Source of the DNA: Solanum dulcamara
Lineage: Eukaryota > Streptophyta > Magnoliopsida > Solanales > Solanaceae
Length of the DNA stretch: 64,000 bases
Assembly: GCF_947179165.1 (NCBI RefSeq)
Contig: NC_077237.1
Location: 89,008,341 to 89,072,340 of the forward strand
Reading direction: 5' to 3'
Shown here: positions 25,434 to 37,992 of the stretch, piece after piece
Layout: the number at the start of each line of letters is the position of its first letter
Numbering within the stretch: the stretch's first letter is position 1
Notes under the pieces: model-generated
The model's database searches: none
What the model was told of the DNA's origin: nothing
The model's input: only the letters and a program-made list of their open reading frames with translations
Position numbers and translations under genes: made by a program

Positions 25434-25784
25434 AAAAATATTATGTACAGAGTGTGGCATCTGCTAGTTGGTGGGGCATAATCTAATTACTACATGTATG
25501 ATATATTGATTCTATCTTTGTTTTTTCCTATGTTAACATTTATGGTACTATTAGAACTTAAATGTGTAAACTTATCAAGTGTTCTTAAATTCATTGACTA
25601 AGATAAAATTCACTGATCAATGATAATGGGAAAAAAAATATTGATATCTATTATTATTATTTTGGCGAATTAATACCACGAATCCTGTCCCCGTTTAATT
25701 AGTGGAATATTGTTTATCGAGATAGAAGGCCGGTCTCAATCCGTCTAGATACTGTTTCTATCAGTCTTTTGTTAATAATAAATA

Positions 25785-26574
25785 AGGATAATATATAAGT
25801 ACCCCCTCAACTATAATCGAAATCGCTAGGACACACTTAAATTAAACTAAGGTCCTATTACTCCGCTGAATTATTTAAAAGTATAATAAACACACCCTTT
25901 AGTGATGAGGTGACACAAAGAGTGTGTTCACTCTCTTTGAAGCAAGTGAGAAACAAAAAAAATATAAAATCTGACTAATTTGGACACATGTCTATCTTCA
26001 ATTGGATATTTTCATTATTAATTAATACACATAAATAGTTAATATTAAAACTTAAGTTGATATGTTTTTAATTAAAATTTCTTTTTTAATTATGAAATAG
26101 AGCCCAATTTTATTATTTTTAGAAATATAAATATTTTTTTCACAACATGCTTAAATTGCCAGTGATCTTTTTTCAGATATTTCATCAATTTGTATAATAT
26201 CAGAAGAATTTTTTATTTTTCTTTTTCTTTTTTACTCAAACACTTAACATGAAATTCGGAAAAAAAAATTGCATATTAAAGATTTAGTTTAGGCAATATA
26301 TGGTGAGCACAATTTAAATTAAATTCTTTTTTTTAAAAAAAAATTAATGTTTTTTAGATCTGACGAGATTTTTTTTTTAGATATGAAGATTTAGTGACGT
26401 GGCGCTGACTTGGAGGAGAGTGTAAAGCACCTCCCTTCATGTGAGTGATTATATAGGTTTTAGGGTGTATTTATTACACTTTAAAATAATTCAGGGGGGT
26501 AATAGACCTTAGTTTACTTTAGGTTTGTCCTACCGATTTCGGTTATAGTTGAGGGTGGTACTTGTGTATTATCC
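25785..26574. mobile_element. Inverted-repeat element with about 100 bp TIRs (790 bp)
   Basis: The left arm from 25785 (GGATAATATATAAGTACCCC, then CTCAACTATAATCGAAATCG) matches the reverse complement of the right arm ending at 26574 (GGATAATACACAAGTACCAC, then CTCAACTATAACCGAAATCG). Similarity extends about 100 bp. AATAA flanks both ends. No transposase. A structurally similar element occupies importin intron 13 (47691-48659). Confidence 0.75.
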
Positions 26575-26629
26575 CTAATAAAAATAAAAAAATTCAACTG
26601 AAATATATATAAGTAAGGAGGACTAGGAG

Positions 26630-26795
26630 ACCGTTTGGATTAGCTTATAAGTTGTTTTCAACTTTTTTGAATATTTAGCTGGCCAACTTAAAGTCATTTT
26701 GTGCTTAAAATATTAAAAAATAATTGAGTTTGTTTAACTTAGCTTATCTAAAACTGCTTATAAGCAGTTTAAAAAAAGTTTATCCAAATAGGCGA
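26630..26795. mobile_element. Short MITE-like inverted repeat
   Basis: GACCGTTTGGATTAGCTTAT at the left is partly mirrored at the right (reverse complement of TTTATCCAAATAGGC), with GCTTATAAG palindromes inside. This resembles hAT-type MITEs with GGCCGTTTGG ends. Ends are not exact. Confidence 0.4.
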
Positions 26796-26799
26796 TTAA

Positions 26800-28097
26800 G
26801 CTCTAGGTCTTACCTTACCAATCCAGTGAGGTAAAAAAAACCTCTAATAATTAACAAGTATGAAGAAAATAATAGCAATAGAGAATTAAGTATTTTATCC
26901 TCATCACAAAATTTATTTTACATTTTATGATTATATTACAAATGAAGATGATTAAGTAATGCAAAATTATAAAAACCAAGAAGAAAGCTGAGTTACCAAC
27001 CTCAACATTTCTTTTACAAATGTATGAACTAAAAAAATACACAACCCCTCTAAGGTACCATAAGTATTTTCCTCTTGTCCTTTTCTTTATAATTATTCAA
27101 AAACACTTGATGTTCAACGCTTCTTCATGAATTTATTGAATTTTGTTAAAGTTGTTGATACTGTCATATGATTCCGTTTTATCAATCATATTTATAGGTG
27201 TCTTAGAACAAACTCATCATTCATCCCGCCATCCTAATTATTTTTTCTTCCATGATTTTTTTGTTATTATGTTGTTGCACATGAGAAATGCGTGCATCCC
27301 TAATTGCATTTTTTATACAATGATTTAACACTATATCGTTCTCACCTTCTTCAAAAATAACCTCTTCTTGTGGGTTAGCAAATCTATTTGGAGAGAAAAT
27401 ATTGTTGCCACCAACTTATAGTTGATTCATGCTTGTTTGTGTAAATAGGTGTATGAGAAGTCAACTATAAAATATTAGAACACACTAATGCATAAAGAAC
27501 TACTTGTCTCTAACAAAAATTCTTTTAACGAAAGAACTAGTTAAAACCAATTGTCAATCAGGATATAATGCAGATGAAGCAATGAAATACCATTACACTT
27601 AAGAACAAAAAGTGGTGCTTTGAGGCTCAATTTTCTATGTATAGAGGGAGATGCGGCATGCTCATCCTTTTCTTCCACCCTGTCATTCCATAAACTCTTA
27701 TTAGAGGAAATTTGCTACTCAAATCTATTCATCAGCACACACGATTTTTGTTGTATCTCTTATTGCATTTATTAAAAACAAAATTCATTCATTTGGTCTT
27801 TCACCTTCTGAGATTAAAAAGAGATTTGACAATATCTATATCGTTTCAATAAGACTTTAAAAAAATACAACCAAATAAAGGAGAACATCATGCTTAACCT
27901 TTTAAAAAGATACAATCAAATAAAGGAGAATATCATGCTTAACCTTTTTATAAATCTTAGAATAAGAGTGATCATATCCTATAAAATTACTTGATCAAGA
28001 ATCTTACAAGTGAAACTTAACAAGTGCATGAAAACTATGCTAGCGTAAAATAAGTGGTCGAAAAAAGAGATATTTTGATAAATCTATATATAATAAT
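26800..28097. other. Intergenic region, no gene
   Basis: AT-rich sequence without a supported frame. A direct repeat of roughly 45 bp (AAAAAGATACAATCAAATAAAGG type) appears twice near 27860-27950. Confidence 0.5.
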
Positions 28098-28600
28098 ACA
28101 ACAACAACAACAACAACCCAATGAAATCCCACAACATGGGGTCTGGGGAGGGTAGAATGTACGCAGACCTTACTCCTACCAAGGTAGGACGGCTGTTTCC
28201 TGGAGACCCTCGGCTCAGTAAAAGCATAAATGCATAAAAAAATGTTAGATAAGAATAGAAAATTAAAAGCTTTATGAGAAAAACAACAAACAAATAACGA
28301 ATAAATGACAAATAAATACAAATAAATAAAGACTAATAACAAATAACGATTAAATAAATAATGAAAGCGTCACAGGTAAAATTGAGTAATCAAAGCATAA
28401 AAAGTAATAAATAATAACAGAAATAACAGAAATAACAGAAATCAGAAGTCAAAGCGCAAGAGATCGTAATGCACTACTACACCTATGAATAGAGAAGAAT
28501 AACGAGACTATGAACTAGCCTTCTATCCTAATGTGGGTCCTCCACACCCTCCTATCTAAGGTCATGTCCTCCGTAAGCTGTAACTGCGTCATGTAGCTGA
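28098..28600 (-). mobile_element. RTE-LINE 3' end with (TTG)n tail
   Basis: On the minus strand the first 60 bp encode the RTE C-terminus (MTQLQLTEDMTLDRR then VWRTHIRIEG and stop, about 28595-28520). A 3' UTR follows, with GAGCCGAGGGTCTCC, AAGGTCTGCGTACATTC and the CCCCATGTTGTGGGATTTCA motif, ending in TTG repeats at 28098-28115. It is collinear with the RTE remnant at 3553-4519. Confidence 0.75.
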
Positions 28601-29492
28601 ATAATAAAAAGTGAGGTGGCATGTCTCATTGGGCAGCATTACTATTTATCATATATCTCAGAATTTTGAACTTTTTTGCCTTTTTCATTCATTTTTTATA
28701 AATCCAAAATTCATTATTAATGGAGAATGAATATGTTAGTAGAGAGCCAAAGGTCATTACTAGAAGTTACAACCGTTACAAAGAGCCTAAAGGTCTATGA
28801 TAGATGCATATTTTACTTGGAAGAGGGTATAAAATATGAGTAGAGAGGCACAAGATGTATATGTCAATGAAGACGAATTATTTTTATATGAATATAATAG
28901 TTTGTCCTAGCCTGCTTATTAGAGAAAGATGTTAACCGCCTCAGGTAAATTTTTCAAAATCTTAATTTATCTCTCTTTATATATGTGATTTCATTATTAT
29001 TCAGGCAACACAATTTTTTTTCTAAAGATGTATATCTCCTACTAAATAATTTTTACAATGAACAAAATATTGATTAGTTTAATGAACTTATAAAATAAAA
29101 ATTGAAGTGGATGAAATAATTCACATATACAAACCTTTAAATCATGAAAATAAGAGGTAAGAATAGTATCTGTGTGGATTGACCCTTCTATGTCAATAAA
29201 AATCATCATAAGATCTAAAAAAATAAAATAAAATATATCTTCTCTCATTGAAAACATAAGTCATAAGTCATAGAATCAAAGATGAGAAGCCCTTAGAATC
29301 TTCATTAAGTTGAACTCTATCATGAATGGTTATTTAAGGTTATGTGAGATATTGAAATGTTATGAAAAGTTATTAAGGTAAATGAGAAAATTTTTAAAAA
29401 GGTTGAAATAAAAAATGTATTTTTGTATAGTAATTGCAAACAAGGGGACGATCACCGAATTGTAGTATAATGATTAATGTAGAAAACAAAGA
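28601..29492. other. Intergenic region, no gene
   Basis: AT-rich; short frames only, none recognised. Confidence 0.5.
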
Positions 29493-29503
29493 GTAAATAA
29501 ATT

Positions 29504-29671
29504 AGAAAATAGTCAAATGACCTTCCAACCTATTGTCGAATTTTCAACTACACACTTATACTTCACGAGGGTCCTATTGTCCCCCTGGACTATTTAAGGG
29601 GGTAATAGGACTTCCATGAATGTGTAGTTGAAAATCCGACAATATGTTGGAGGTCATTTGACTATTTTCTC
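29504..29671. mobile_element. Hairpin MITE (168 bp) with 11 bp target-site duplication
   Basis: The two arms (AAAATAGTCAAATGACCTTC... and its complement ending GACTATTTTC) pair over most of their length around a short loop near 29585. The 11 bp GTAAATAAATT is found at 29493-29503 and 29672-29682. A 9-11 bp duplication fits a Mutator-like MITE. Confidence 0.82.
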
Positions 29672-30078
29672 GTAAATAAATTGAATAGAAAGAAATAAAA
29701 AAGGAAAAGAAAAGATAACAAAAAAGAAAAGAAAAAGAAAAACCTAAAATAAATGATGAAATAAAACATAGAAAAGGAAGGGAATTAGAAAGGTTCATTT
29801 AAACATTATACGAATTTGTTTTTCCTTTTTAGTTTTATTCTTTTAACCACTTTTCAATCTGTCTTTGTTGTCCGTTTCTATTTGACATCTAACACAAGAA
29901 ACTATAGAATTACATAATTTTAACTTTCTGTAAAAATACCTAAAAGGTCAAATATAAGAGATAACACTCAATTTTGTAATTGAGAATCATCAAAGTAACA
30001 TATTCTCATTATCTCTCTAGCTAACGGTCATCTCATCTCTCTCTCCTCATACTGTTCATCAGCTCCGGTCAGTTTTGA

Positions 30079-33000
30079 ATGGCTTCACCGCCGCCGGTAA
30101 AGCTCCCTTGGCCACCGAATATAGATCATCAAACACCACCCCTTCATCCGGCTAATGACACTCTGAATCTGCAAAATAACACTGCAATTTCAAGTGAAGC
30201 TGGTTTGAATCAACAACAATCGATCGGTCAATAAAATACTGATGCAATCACTGTCTCTGAAGAGGAGCTGAGAATTGCACACAAGATCATCAATTTTCAG
30301 AAACATGGTTTGATTCGAGTATTAAGAGCTGTGGTAGATGATTCCTTATCGTTTGGACTACATACAGTCTAAAAATTGGATCAAACCACCGCACCTTTTG
30401 AGAGCACTGAACAGGAGACTCCTGAAAGAAACATCGCAGAGTCGCCGGAATTGCGCCTTCATATTCGAAGGGGTTCCGGCGACATTCGAGACGGCGGACC
30501 CCCTGGGGTTTGTTCCCCACCTCATGGCGCTCCTACCACCAAAATTTCAACCCCAATGGACGATGAAATCATCGGGGACGATGTTACCGGCGAGGTTGCC
30601 GGAGCTCAGGCGACATTTTCAGGTGGAAACCAATGCAAAACGGGGCGATTCAATGATACAAATACACCCCACCAGGTGAACTCTCTCGAATATATGCCCA
30701 GCACTCAGCAGATGTTTTCTTCAAGCATCGCTGCACATACACAGGAACTGCTCCTTCAAATTCGAGCAGATTCCAGCTTCGTTCGTGATGGCACAGTAGC
30801 AGGGGTTTGCTCTCCATGCCAAGATGAATCTTTGGGTATAAGTTTTGACGGAGGAACCATTGCCGGCGAACATAGTGATGGCGGCGCCGGAGCTCCAGTG
30901 ACCCAAATCGAACAAGATGAATGCCAATATTTTCAACAAGATCCTGTGCATCTTCCCACCCATGAGCACCATCTCAGTTCCTCACCAAAAGCTTCGAATA
31001 TCTCCAAGAACACTGACAGTACATTTCTTGCCGGAGCTCCGATGAATTTTCCGGCACAAAATCAACCCCAAAAGAACCACAATGGGGGTGCGTATCATCC
31101 TATCCAGGTAGGGAACTTCGAATCTTCCCCAAATTGCTCAAATTCAAAAAGTCGTCAAGACGACTGTGGTGGTGCCGGAGCTCCGGCGATCCAATTGACT
31201 GGCAACCAATGCCAAAAGGTTCATCAACGTGTTATACAACTTCCAAGCTATCAAGGGTACCTCGAATCAGTGCCAAAAAGCTCAAATTCAAAATGTCGTC
31301 GAGACACTCTTCAAGCGGAAGAACACTGTAACATGAATGTTCAAGCTAAAACAGTGGATGGTGTGTTGGTTCATGACCAATACCAGCAGAAAAGGGGTAA
31401 AGTGCATACATTGGAATGCATTGAGGATCATGATCATGTCCCAAAAGGAGGTGCTGATCAGCAATGCAACAGTAGTCCTACAGTGGCTCCTCCAGTTCAA
31501 TATGGTGGTCATGTGGATAAACACAATGCAAAGGGGAATACTTCTATTGGAAATGTGCAAAAACAACCAACACATTTGAGTGAGAGACACAATGTGAATT
31601 TGCAACTAGTACAAAGACCTTATATCCCTAATAGTAATCCTATGAGAGTGTCAAATAACTTTGAAAGGCATAACTCCAATAACCCAGCTACTGCTATCAT
31701 TAGAAACAAGCCTAGCCACATAAATCCTAACCTGAGTGTCTCTCAAAATAAGCCTCCTAATACCAATATAACCACCCCTCCTAACCCTGTCATCCCTCAC
31801 ACTTTAGCTACTAAATTGAGAGCCCAAGAGGCAAGAAAAAATGATGATATTGATATTACCCCTCCTAAAATTACTACAAAATAGGGATATCCTGCTGTGG
31901 TTTTTACAAAAGAAGATTTCATGGTAAACCTAGCCACTGACTGTAAGTATACATTAGTAGGTAAATTCACCAACACCATGCCCAAAATGGAAATCATTAG
32001 AAAGGAATTCATCCTTCAAACAGAACTCAGAGGAGGAGTGAAACTTACATATTTTAACTCTAGACATCTTTACATAGACTTGGACAATGAGTATGACCAC
32101 TCTACTGTATGGTCCAAAGGAAAAATGTATATAAATGGGCAGCTTATGAGACTCCAACTATGGACTCCCACCTTCAAGTCTGAAGAAGAAACACCTCTGG
32201 TTCCTATATGGGCTATCTTACCTGAACTGCCATGGCACTGCTATAGGCTTAAAGTGGTAACCCCTTTACTGTCTCCAATTGGAAAGGCATTATTCTTGGA
32301 CTTGGAAACTTACAAGAAAACAAGAGGTAGTGTAGCCAAAGTCAAAATTCAAATTGATCTAACCAAACAAAGACCCCAGCACATTTGGATGGGCTTTGAT
32401 GAAGATGAAAATGGAGATGGCAGGTGGCAATCCATTCAATATGAGGGAGTGCCAGATTACTGTCCTTACTGTAAGCATCAAGGGCACACCATACATGTTT
32501 GTAATGTTAAAAAAAGAGATGAAGATAATAAGAAAAAGAATGATCAAGACGAAGAGGTCAGGAACACCAACAAGAACATCACTGATAAGAGAAAGGCTCA
32601 GCAACAGGCTACTAATCAACACAAGGAAACACAACACCAAGAGACCAACACATTAAGGAACAACAAAACACTAACAAGGCTGAAGCTGAACAGAGAAATC
32701 AAGAACATGCAGGGTGGCAAACTCAAAAGAGGAAAGGCAAGAAAGATGGACAACACCACCAACAACAAACACAAAAGAATAAAACACAAAGCCTCATGCT
32801 ACAAGGGGAAAGTTCTGTACCTCTCCAACACAAGACCAACAACAACCATCAAGTAAGAAATCAGCAGCAGGCAGGTATGATTATTAACTCTAACTCTAAT
32901 ATTTCTAATATCCAAACTTGTAATGTTGACTCTGGAGTCTAGAGCCAACCCCCCTATCCCCATACAATAGTGAATCCCAGTCCCCATAATCCCATGCAGC

Positions 33001-33929
33001 AGGTACTACATGTGAAGAAAGCAAGCAAACCTGCAGATACTACCAGATCTGATCCTAATACTGATTTGCTTAATGTGGAATGCAACAATGCCATCACAGG
33101 TATTGACTCAATGCTCCCACACCACCATGGCCCCCCCAATACTTTTAATGTCTTAAATAATTTTGCTGTTGTGGCTGAAGAAGTCTGTAGAGGTGAGGTT
33201 GGGGGAATACAGGAGAAACTCACTAATCTGCAGGAAGGGGAACCCAGGGGGAGGGAACATTTATTGGTAGACCATAGGAGAGACTATACAGCCCCTGCAA
33301 CCACTTTTTCAGCAGCCATAAGGTCCAACAGGCAGGTTCAACAAGAGGATGTTCAACAGATCTCTGAGGACATGCTCCAGATTAATGTGACTGATAAGGA
33401 AGATGCTAAATCTCCAAAGAGCAGTGAACAAAACCAGGGTGCAGTAGCTCAGCTTCTGAACAATAAAAGTACTCTATCTTTGAGTAAAAAGAAGAGGGAT
33501 GCTATTAAAAAGAAATTTGTTCAGGACATGAAATCTGGACAACCAAGTGTGAACTATGTTCTTGTGCCAGAACAAGCAGGCATACATGTGACCCCTCTAC
33601 AAATTCAAGATACATCTAATGAGAAGCGTGCACTTAGAAAAGGAGACATCTCAGAAGATTTAACTAATGAGTACAGGGTCACTCATTCTGAAGATGAGGA
33701 TGATCCTGACCAAAGGGAGGAAATAAACCCGGAAGATCAAATAAAAGCCTTTAGAACCACTATGGAAGTTTTGTTGCAGAAGGAAATGCAGCAGGTCAAT
33801 GAGGAAAATGATCCATCTTCAACAAGTAAACAAACAAAGAATAAGAATAAGAAAAGTACCATCACCAGTTCTGATAATGTTGCTTTCAAAAGCAACATCA
33901 ACACAAGGTCTAAATCCCACAAACTTTGA
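30079..33929 (+). pseudogene. LINE ORF1 (DUF4283-like and zinc knuckle), broken
   Basis: The frame starts MASPPPVKLPWPPNID at 30079. In-frame stops occur at 30232 (TAA), 30370 (TAA) and 31882 (TAG); a frameshift lies at roughly 32500-32660; another TAG is at 32940-32942. The N-terminal third has internal repeats (30445-31311). The conserved part (31897-32520) reads GKFTNTMPKMEIIRKEF, YIDLDNEYDHSTVWSKG, LWTPTFKSEEETPLVPIW and the knuckle CPYCKHQGHTIHVC, the layout of plant L1 ORF1 RNA-binding proteins. A polar, Gln/Asn- and Lys-rich tail follows to TGA at 33927-33929. Its role would be binding the element's RNA. Confidence 0.85.
30445..31311 (+). repeat. Internal repeats in LINE ORF1 protein
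   Basis: Two roughly 97-codon units (30445-30735 and 30739-31029) share EL-L-IR, RDG, GVCSP, I-G-E and AGA-x-T positions. Two shorter units (31030-31173 and 31174-31311) repeat only their second half: GAP...NQ-QK-H, then FESSP/LESVP and SNSK-R-D. They are diverged, so the duplication is older than the insertion. Confidence 0.65.
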
Positions 33930-36900
33930 TGATTAGTACAATTTGCTGGAATGCAAGGAGTATTAATACTCAAGGTGCCTTAGACAGACTTCAAAAACTT
34001 AAGGATTATCACAACCTATCCATGTTAACAATTCTGGAACCATTTGCAAATCAATCACAGCTCAACCACTACAGAAATCAATTGAGAATGGATAATGCCA
34101 TCCATAATCCCAATAACAAAATTTGGTTGTTTTGGAATCAGGATGTGGACTGCTCTGTTATAGATCAAGATGAACAACAGGTTACTTGTGAAATCAAACA
34201 TGTGGCTAATCCTAATTCCCATATTATTACCTTTGTTTATGCCAAGTGTAAGGATTACATGAGAAAGAGCCTCTGGGATAAGATGCTGCAGTATGCTAAC
34301 ACAAATAAACCATGGTGCACTATTGGAGACTTTAATGTGATCACAGATGTTGAAGAAAAACTAGGAGGGCAACCATACAATATGAACAAAAGTTTTGAGT
34401 TCATAAGTGTAATTGAAGCATGTGGTCTCACTGATTTGGGCTTTCATGGGCAGAATTTTACATGGTGCAACAACAGGGACATGGAAGCTAGAATATGGAA
34501 GAGGTTGGACAGGGCCATGGTGAATGATAGGTGGTTAGAGATAATGCCTATGACTACCATGACTCATCTTGCTTCTACAGGTTCAGACCACTGTCCTCTT
34601 TTACTTGAATGCAAGGAGACTCACAATAATCCTATAAAATACTTCAAGTTCCTTAATTGCTGGGTGGAGAATGAGTCCTTTTTGGACACTGTTAGAGCAT
34701 GCTGGGAAGAATCTATTGAAGGTAATCCAATGAGAATATTCCATATGAAACTTAAGAGGGTGGCAAACACTCTTAGCACTTGGTCAAGACAACAGTATGG
34801 AGACATATATGAAGCTGTCAAGGATTTTGAACAGAAGGTACAACAAGTAGAAGAGGCTATCATCCAACACAATTCTGAAAGTAATAGGAGCAAGCTTAAT
34901 CAGGTGAATGCTCAGTACATTAGATATTTGAAGATAGAGCATTCCATCCTTAAGCAAAAAACTCAGCTTCAGTGGTTTAAGGATGAAGATGCCAACTCCA
35001 AATATTTTCATGCTATCATCAGAGGAAGGAGAAGAAGATTATTTATTCATAAAATTACTGATGACCAAGAAAACACCATTCAAGGTGATCAAAACATAGC
35101 TATTGCTGCCTGTGAATACTTTGAGAAGATCTTTACTGGAAAAGAGGATTTGATCAATGAAGATATCCTAAAATGCATACCCAATACCATCACAGCTCAG
35201 CAAAACCAAATTCTTAATGCTATGCCTACCAAGGAGGAGTTGAAAGCTGCTGTATTTTCTCTTAGTGATGTGTCTGCTGCAGGTCCTGATGGATTTAATG
35301 GCAAATTCTTCCATACTTGTTGGGATATTATTAGTGAAGATTTGTTAAACTTAGTAAAGTACTTTTGTTGTGGACATTCTATTCCCAAGTTCATCACACA
35401 TGCTTGTTTTGTTCTACTCCAAAAGTAGACCATCCTAATAAACTTTCAGATTTCAAGCCTATATCACTCAGCAACTTCACCAATAAAGTGATGTCTAAAG
35501 TCCTTTACCTCAGACTAGCCCCAATTCTCCCTCAGGTAATCTCTGAAAATCAGTCTGGGTTTGTACAGGGAAGAAGCATTTCTGAAAATATTATGTTAGC
35601 ACAAGAGATCATTCATGGCATCAAAAAACCAAAGATTGGAGACAATGTTGTTATCAAACTAGACATGGCCAAAGCCTATGACAGGGTGTCTTGGTCATTT
35701 ATATGTCTAGTTATGAGAAGAATGGGTTTTGGAGATGTATTTATTGACATGGTTTGGAGGTTAATGGCTAATAACTGGTACTCAATTATTGTGAATGGAG
35801 GTAGGCATGGTTTCTTTCATTCTACAAGAGGCCTCAAACAGGGAGATCCTTTGTCTCCAGCCCTATTTATTTTAGGTGCTGAGGTGCTGTCAAGACTACT
35901 CAACAACCTTCATCAACACTATTTGTACACAGGCTTTCACATGGAGAAGAAGGGTCTTTCAATTAATCACCTGAGCTTTGCTGATGATGTAATTATTTTC
36001 ACTTCAACCTCCAACTTTTCCCTCAAGCTGATCACGAAGACTATGCAGCTATATGAACACACATCAGGACAGCTTATTAACAAAGAAAAGAGTCAATGTA
36101 TGATCCCTCTGAATACTGATTCAGCTATTATTGAAAGGGTAACTTCTATCACTGGTTTCAAATCAACTCATGGCCCTATTACCTATTTAGGATGTCCCTT
36201 ATATATTAGGGGTCAAAGAATCATTTACTTTAATAATATGGTCTCCAAAGTGGTCTCCAGGATTAGAGGATGGCACACCAAAATATTGAGCTATGGGGGA
36301 AGAGCTACTCTTATTAAGTCAGTGTTGCAATCCCTTCCAATCCACCTGTTATCAGCTCTCATCCCTACAGTCACTACCCTTAAACAAATTACAAGGCTTA
36401 TGGCAGATTTTTTCTGGGGCTGGGACAAAGAAAAGAGAAAATACCATTGGGCATCCTGGAAGACACTCAGCTACCCTGTGGAGGAAGGGGGTATTGGTAT
36501 GAAAAACATACAAGATGTGTGCTTGGCCTTGCAATACAAACAGTGGTGGACCTTCAGGTCCAAGAAAACACTATGGGGAGAATTCTTAAAGGCTAAGTAC
36601 TGCCAAAGAGCACATCCAGTGATAAAAAAATGGAATACAGGTCAATCTCTTATGTGGAAGCATATGGTGGCAAATAAAATGAATATTGAGCCTCATATAA
36701 ATTGGCACATCAATTCAGGTACATGTAACTTTTGGTGGGATGATTGGATGGGTATAGGACCACTAGCTAATCACAATAGCTATCTACCAAGGCTCAATAA
36801 TACTACAGTCTCTGAATATCTGGAGAATGGGGAATGGAATGTGTAGAAAATTAGAAAAGATGCCCCTCCTCAGCTGGTGCAGCAGATACTTAGCACTGAT

Positions 36901-37992
36901 ATTATCTACAAACACAACATACTTGATCAAGCTTGCTGGAAACTGAATTCTCATGGTGGCTTCACATGCAAATCTGCTTGGGAACAAATCAGGGAGAAGA
37001 AAGCTAGGACCTTAACTGATGGCAGCACTTGGCACACCAACATTCCTTTCAAAGCTTCCTTTCTACTTTGGAGAGCTCTCAGATATAAGCTGCCCACCAA
37101 TAATAAACTTGGCCAGTTTGGAGTAGCACCAGCAGCATGCTCTTGTTGCTACAGACCTGGATTGGATGATATAGCACATATATTTGCTTCTGGAGATTTT
37201 GCCAAGCATATTTGGCAACAATTCTCCAGTTCCTGGGGGATCCTGCATGACACCATGTCCTTGAGATGCATCCTGATGAAGTGGTGGACTTCCAATCCCA
37301 ATAATGATGTCCATAAGCTCATGTTGCAGGCCACTCCTATCTTTGTTTGTTGGCATATATGGAAGAATAGATGTGCAAGCAAGTATGGAGGAAAGAAATC
37401 TAGTGTTACTAGAGTTAAATTCTCCATAGGTAAGGATCTATACATGCTGATAAACAATGCTTACCCATACATTAAGTGGCCAGAGAGCTGGAAGGAGCTA
37501 GTTACTATGGTAGAAAAATGCTAGCATGATATGAGAGTGATCAAAGTGGTGTGGATCAGGCCTCCACCTTCCATAGTGAAGTTGAATACTGATGGAAGTG
37601 CACTAGAAAACCCTGGGAAAATTGGAGCAGGGGGAATATTAAGAGACCACAATGGGAACTTAATATATGCCTTTGCAACTCTATTGGGGCAGGGTACTAA
37701 CAACCAAGCAGAGGTGCAAGCAGCAACTATTGGCATCAAATGGTGCCTTCAACATGGCTATAATAGAGTGATATTGGAAGTTGATTCAGAATTATTGACC
37801 AAGTGGCTGAAAAAAGATATCAAACCACCTTGGAGCATTTACAAATATGTTGCAAATTTGCAGTCTTTGGTCCAGCTACTGGAATTCTTTCAGTGCATAC
37901 ACATATTCAGAGAAACAAATCACCCTGCAGATACCTTATCTAAATACAGCCACATGTTCAATCAGACACAACAATTCTACAACTTACAGTAG
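33929..37992 (+). pseudogene. LINE ORF2 (endonuclease, reverse transcriptase, zf-RVT, RNase H), broken
   Basis: The start ATG overlaps the ORF1 stop (TGATG, 33927-33931). Domains in order: APE-type endonuclease (33929 to about 34610, with LEPF, GDFN and SDHCPL); reverse transcriptase (about 35430-36200, with SDFKPISLSN, GLKQGDPLSPALF and the catalytic SFADD near 35977); zf-RVT (about 36950-37240, FKASFLLWRA and CSCCY..DDIAHIF); RNase H (37558-37950, with D in NTDGS, E in NQAEV, D in EVDSE and D in HPADTLS). Breaks: a one-base loss at 35417-35424 shifts frame, and TAG codons stand at 36844-36846 and 37522-37524. All catalytic motifs I looked for survive. Confidence 0.92.
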
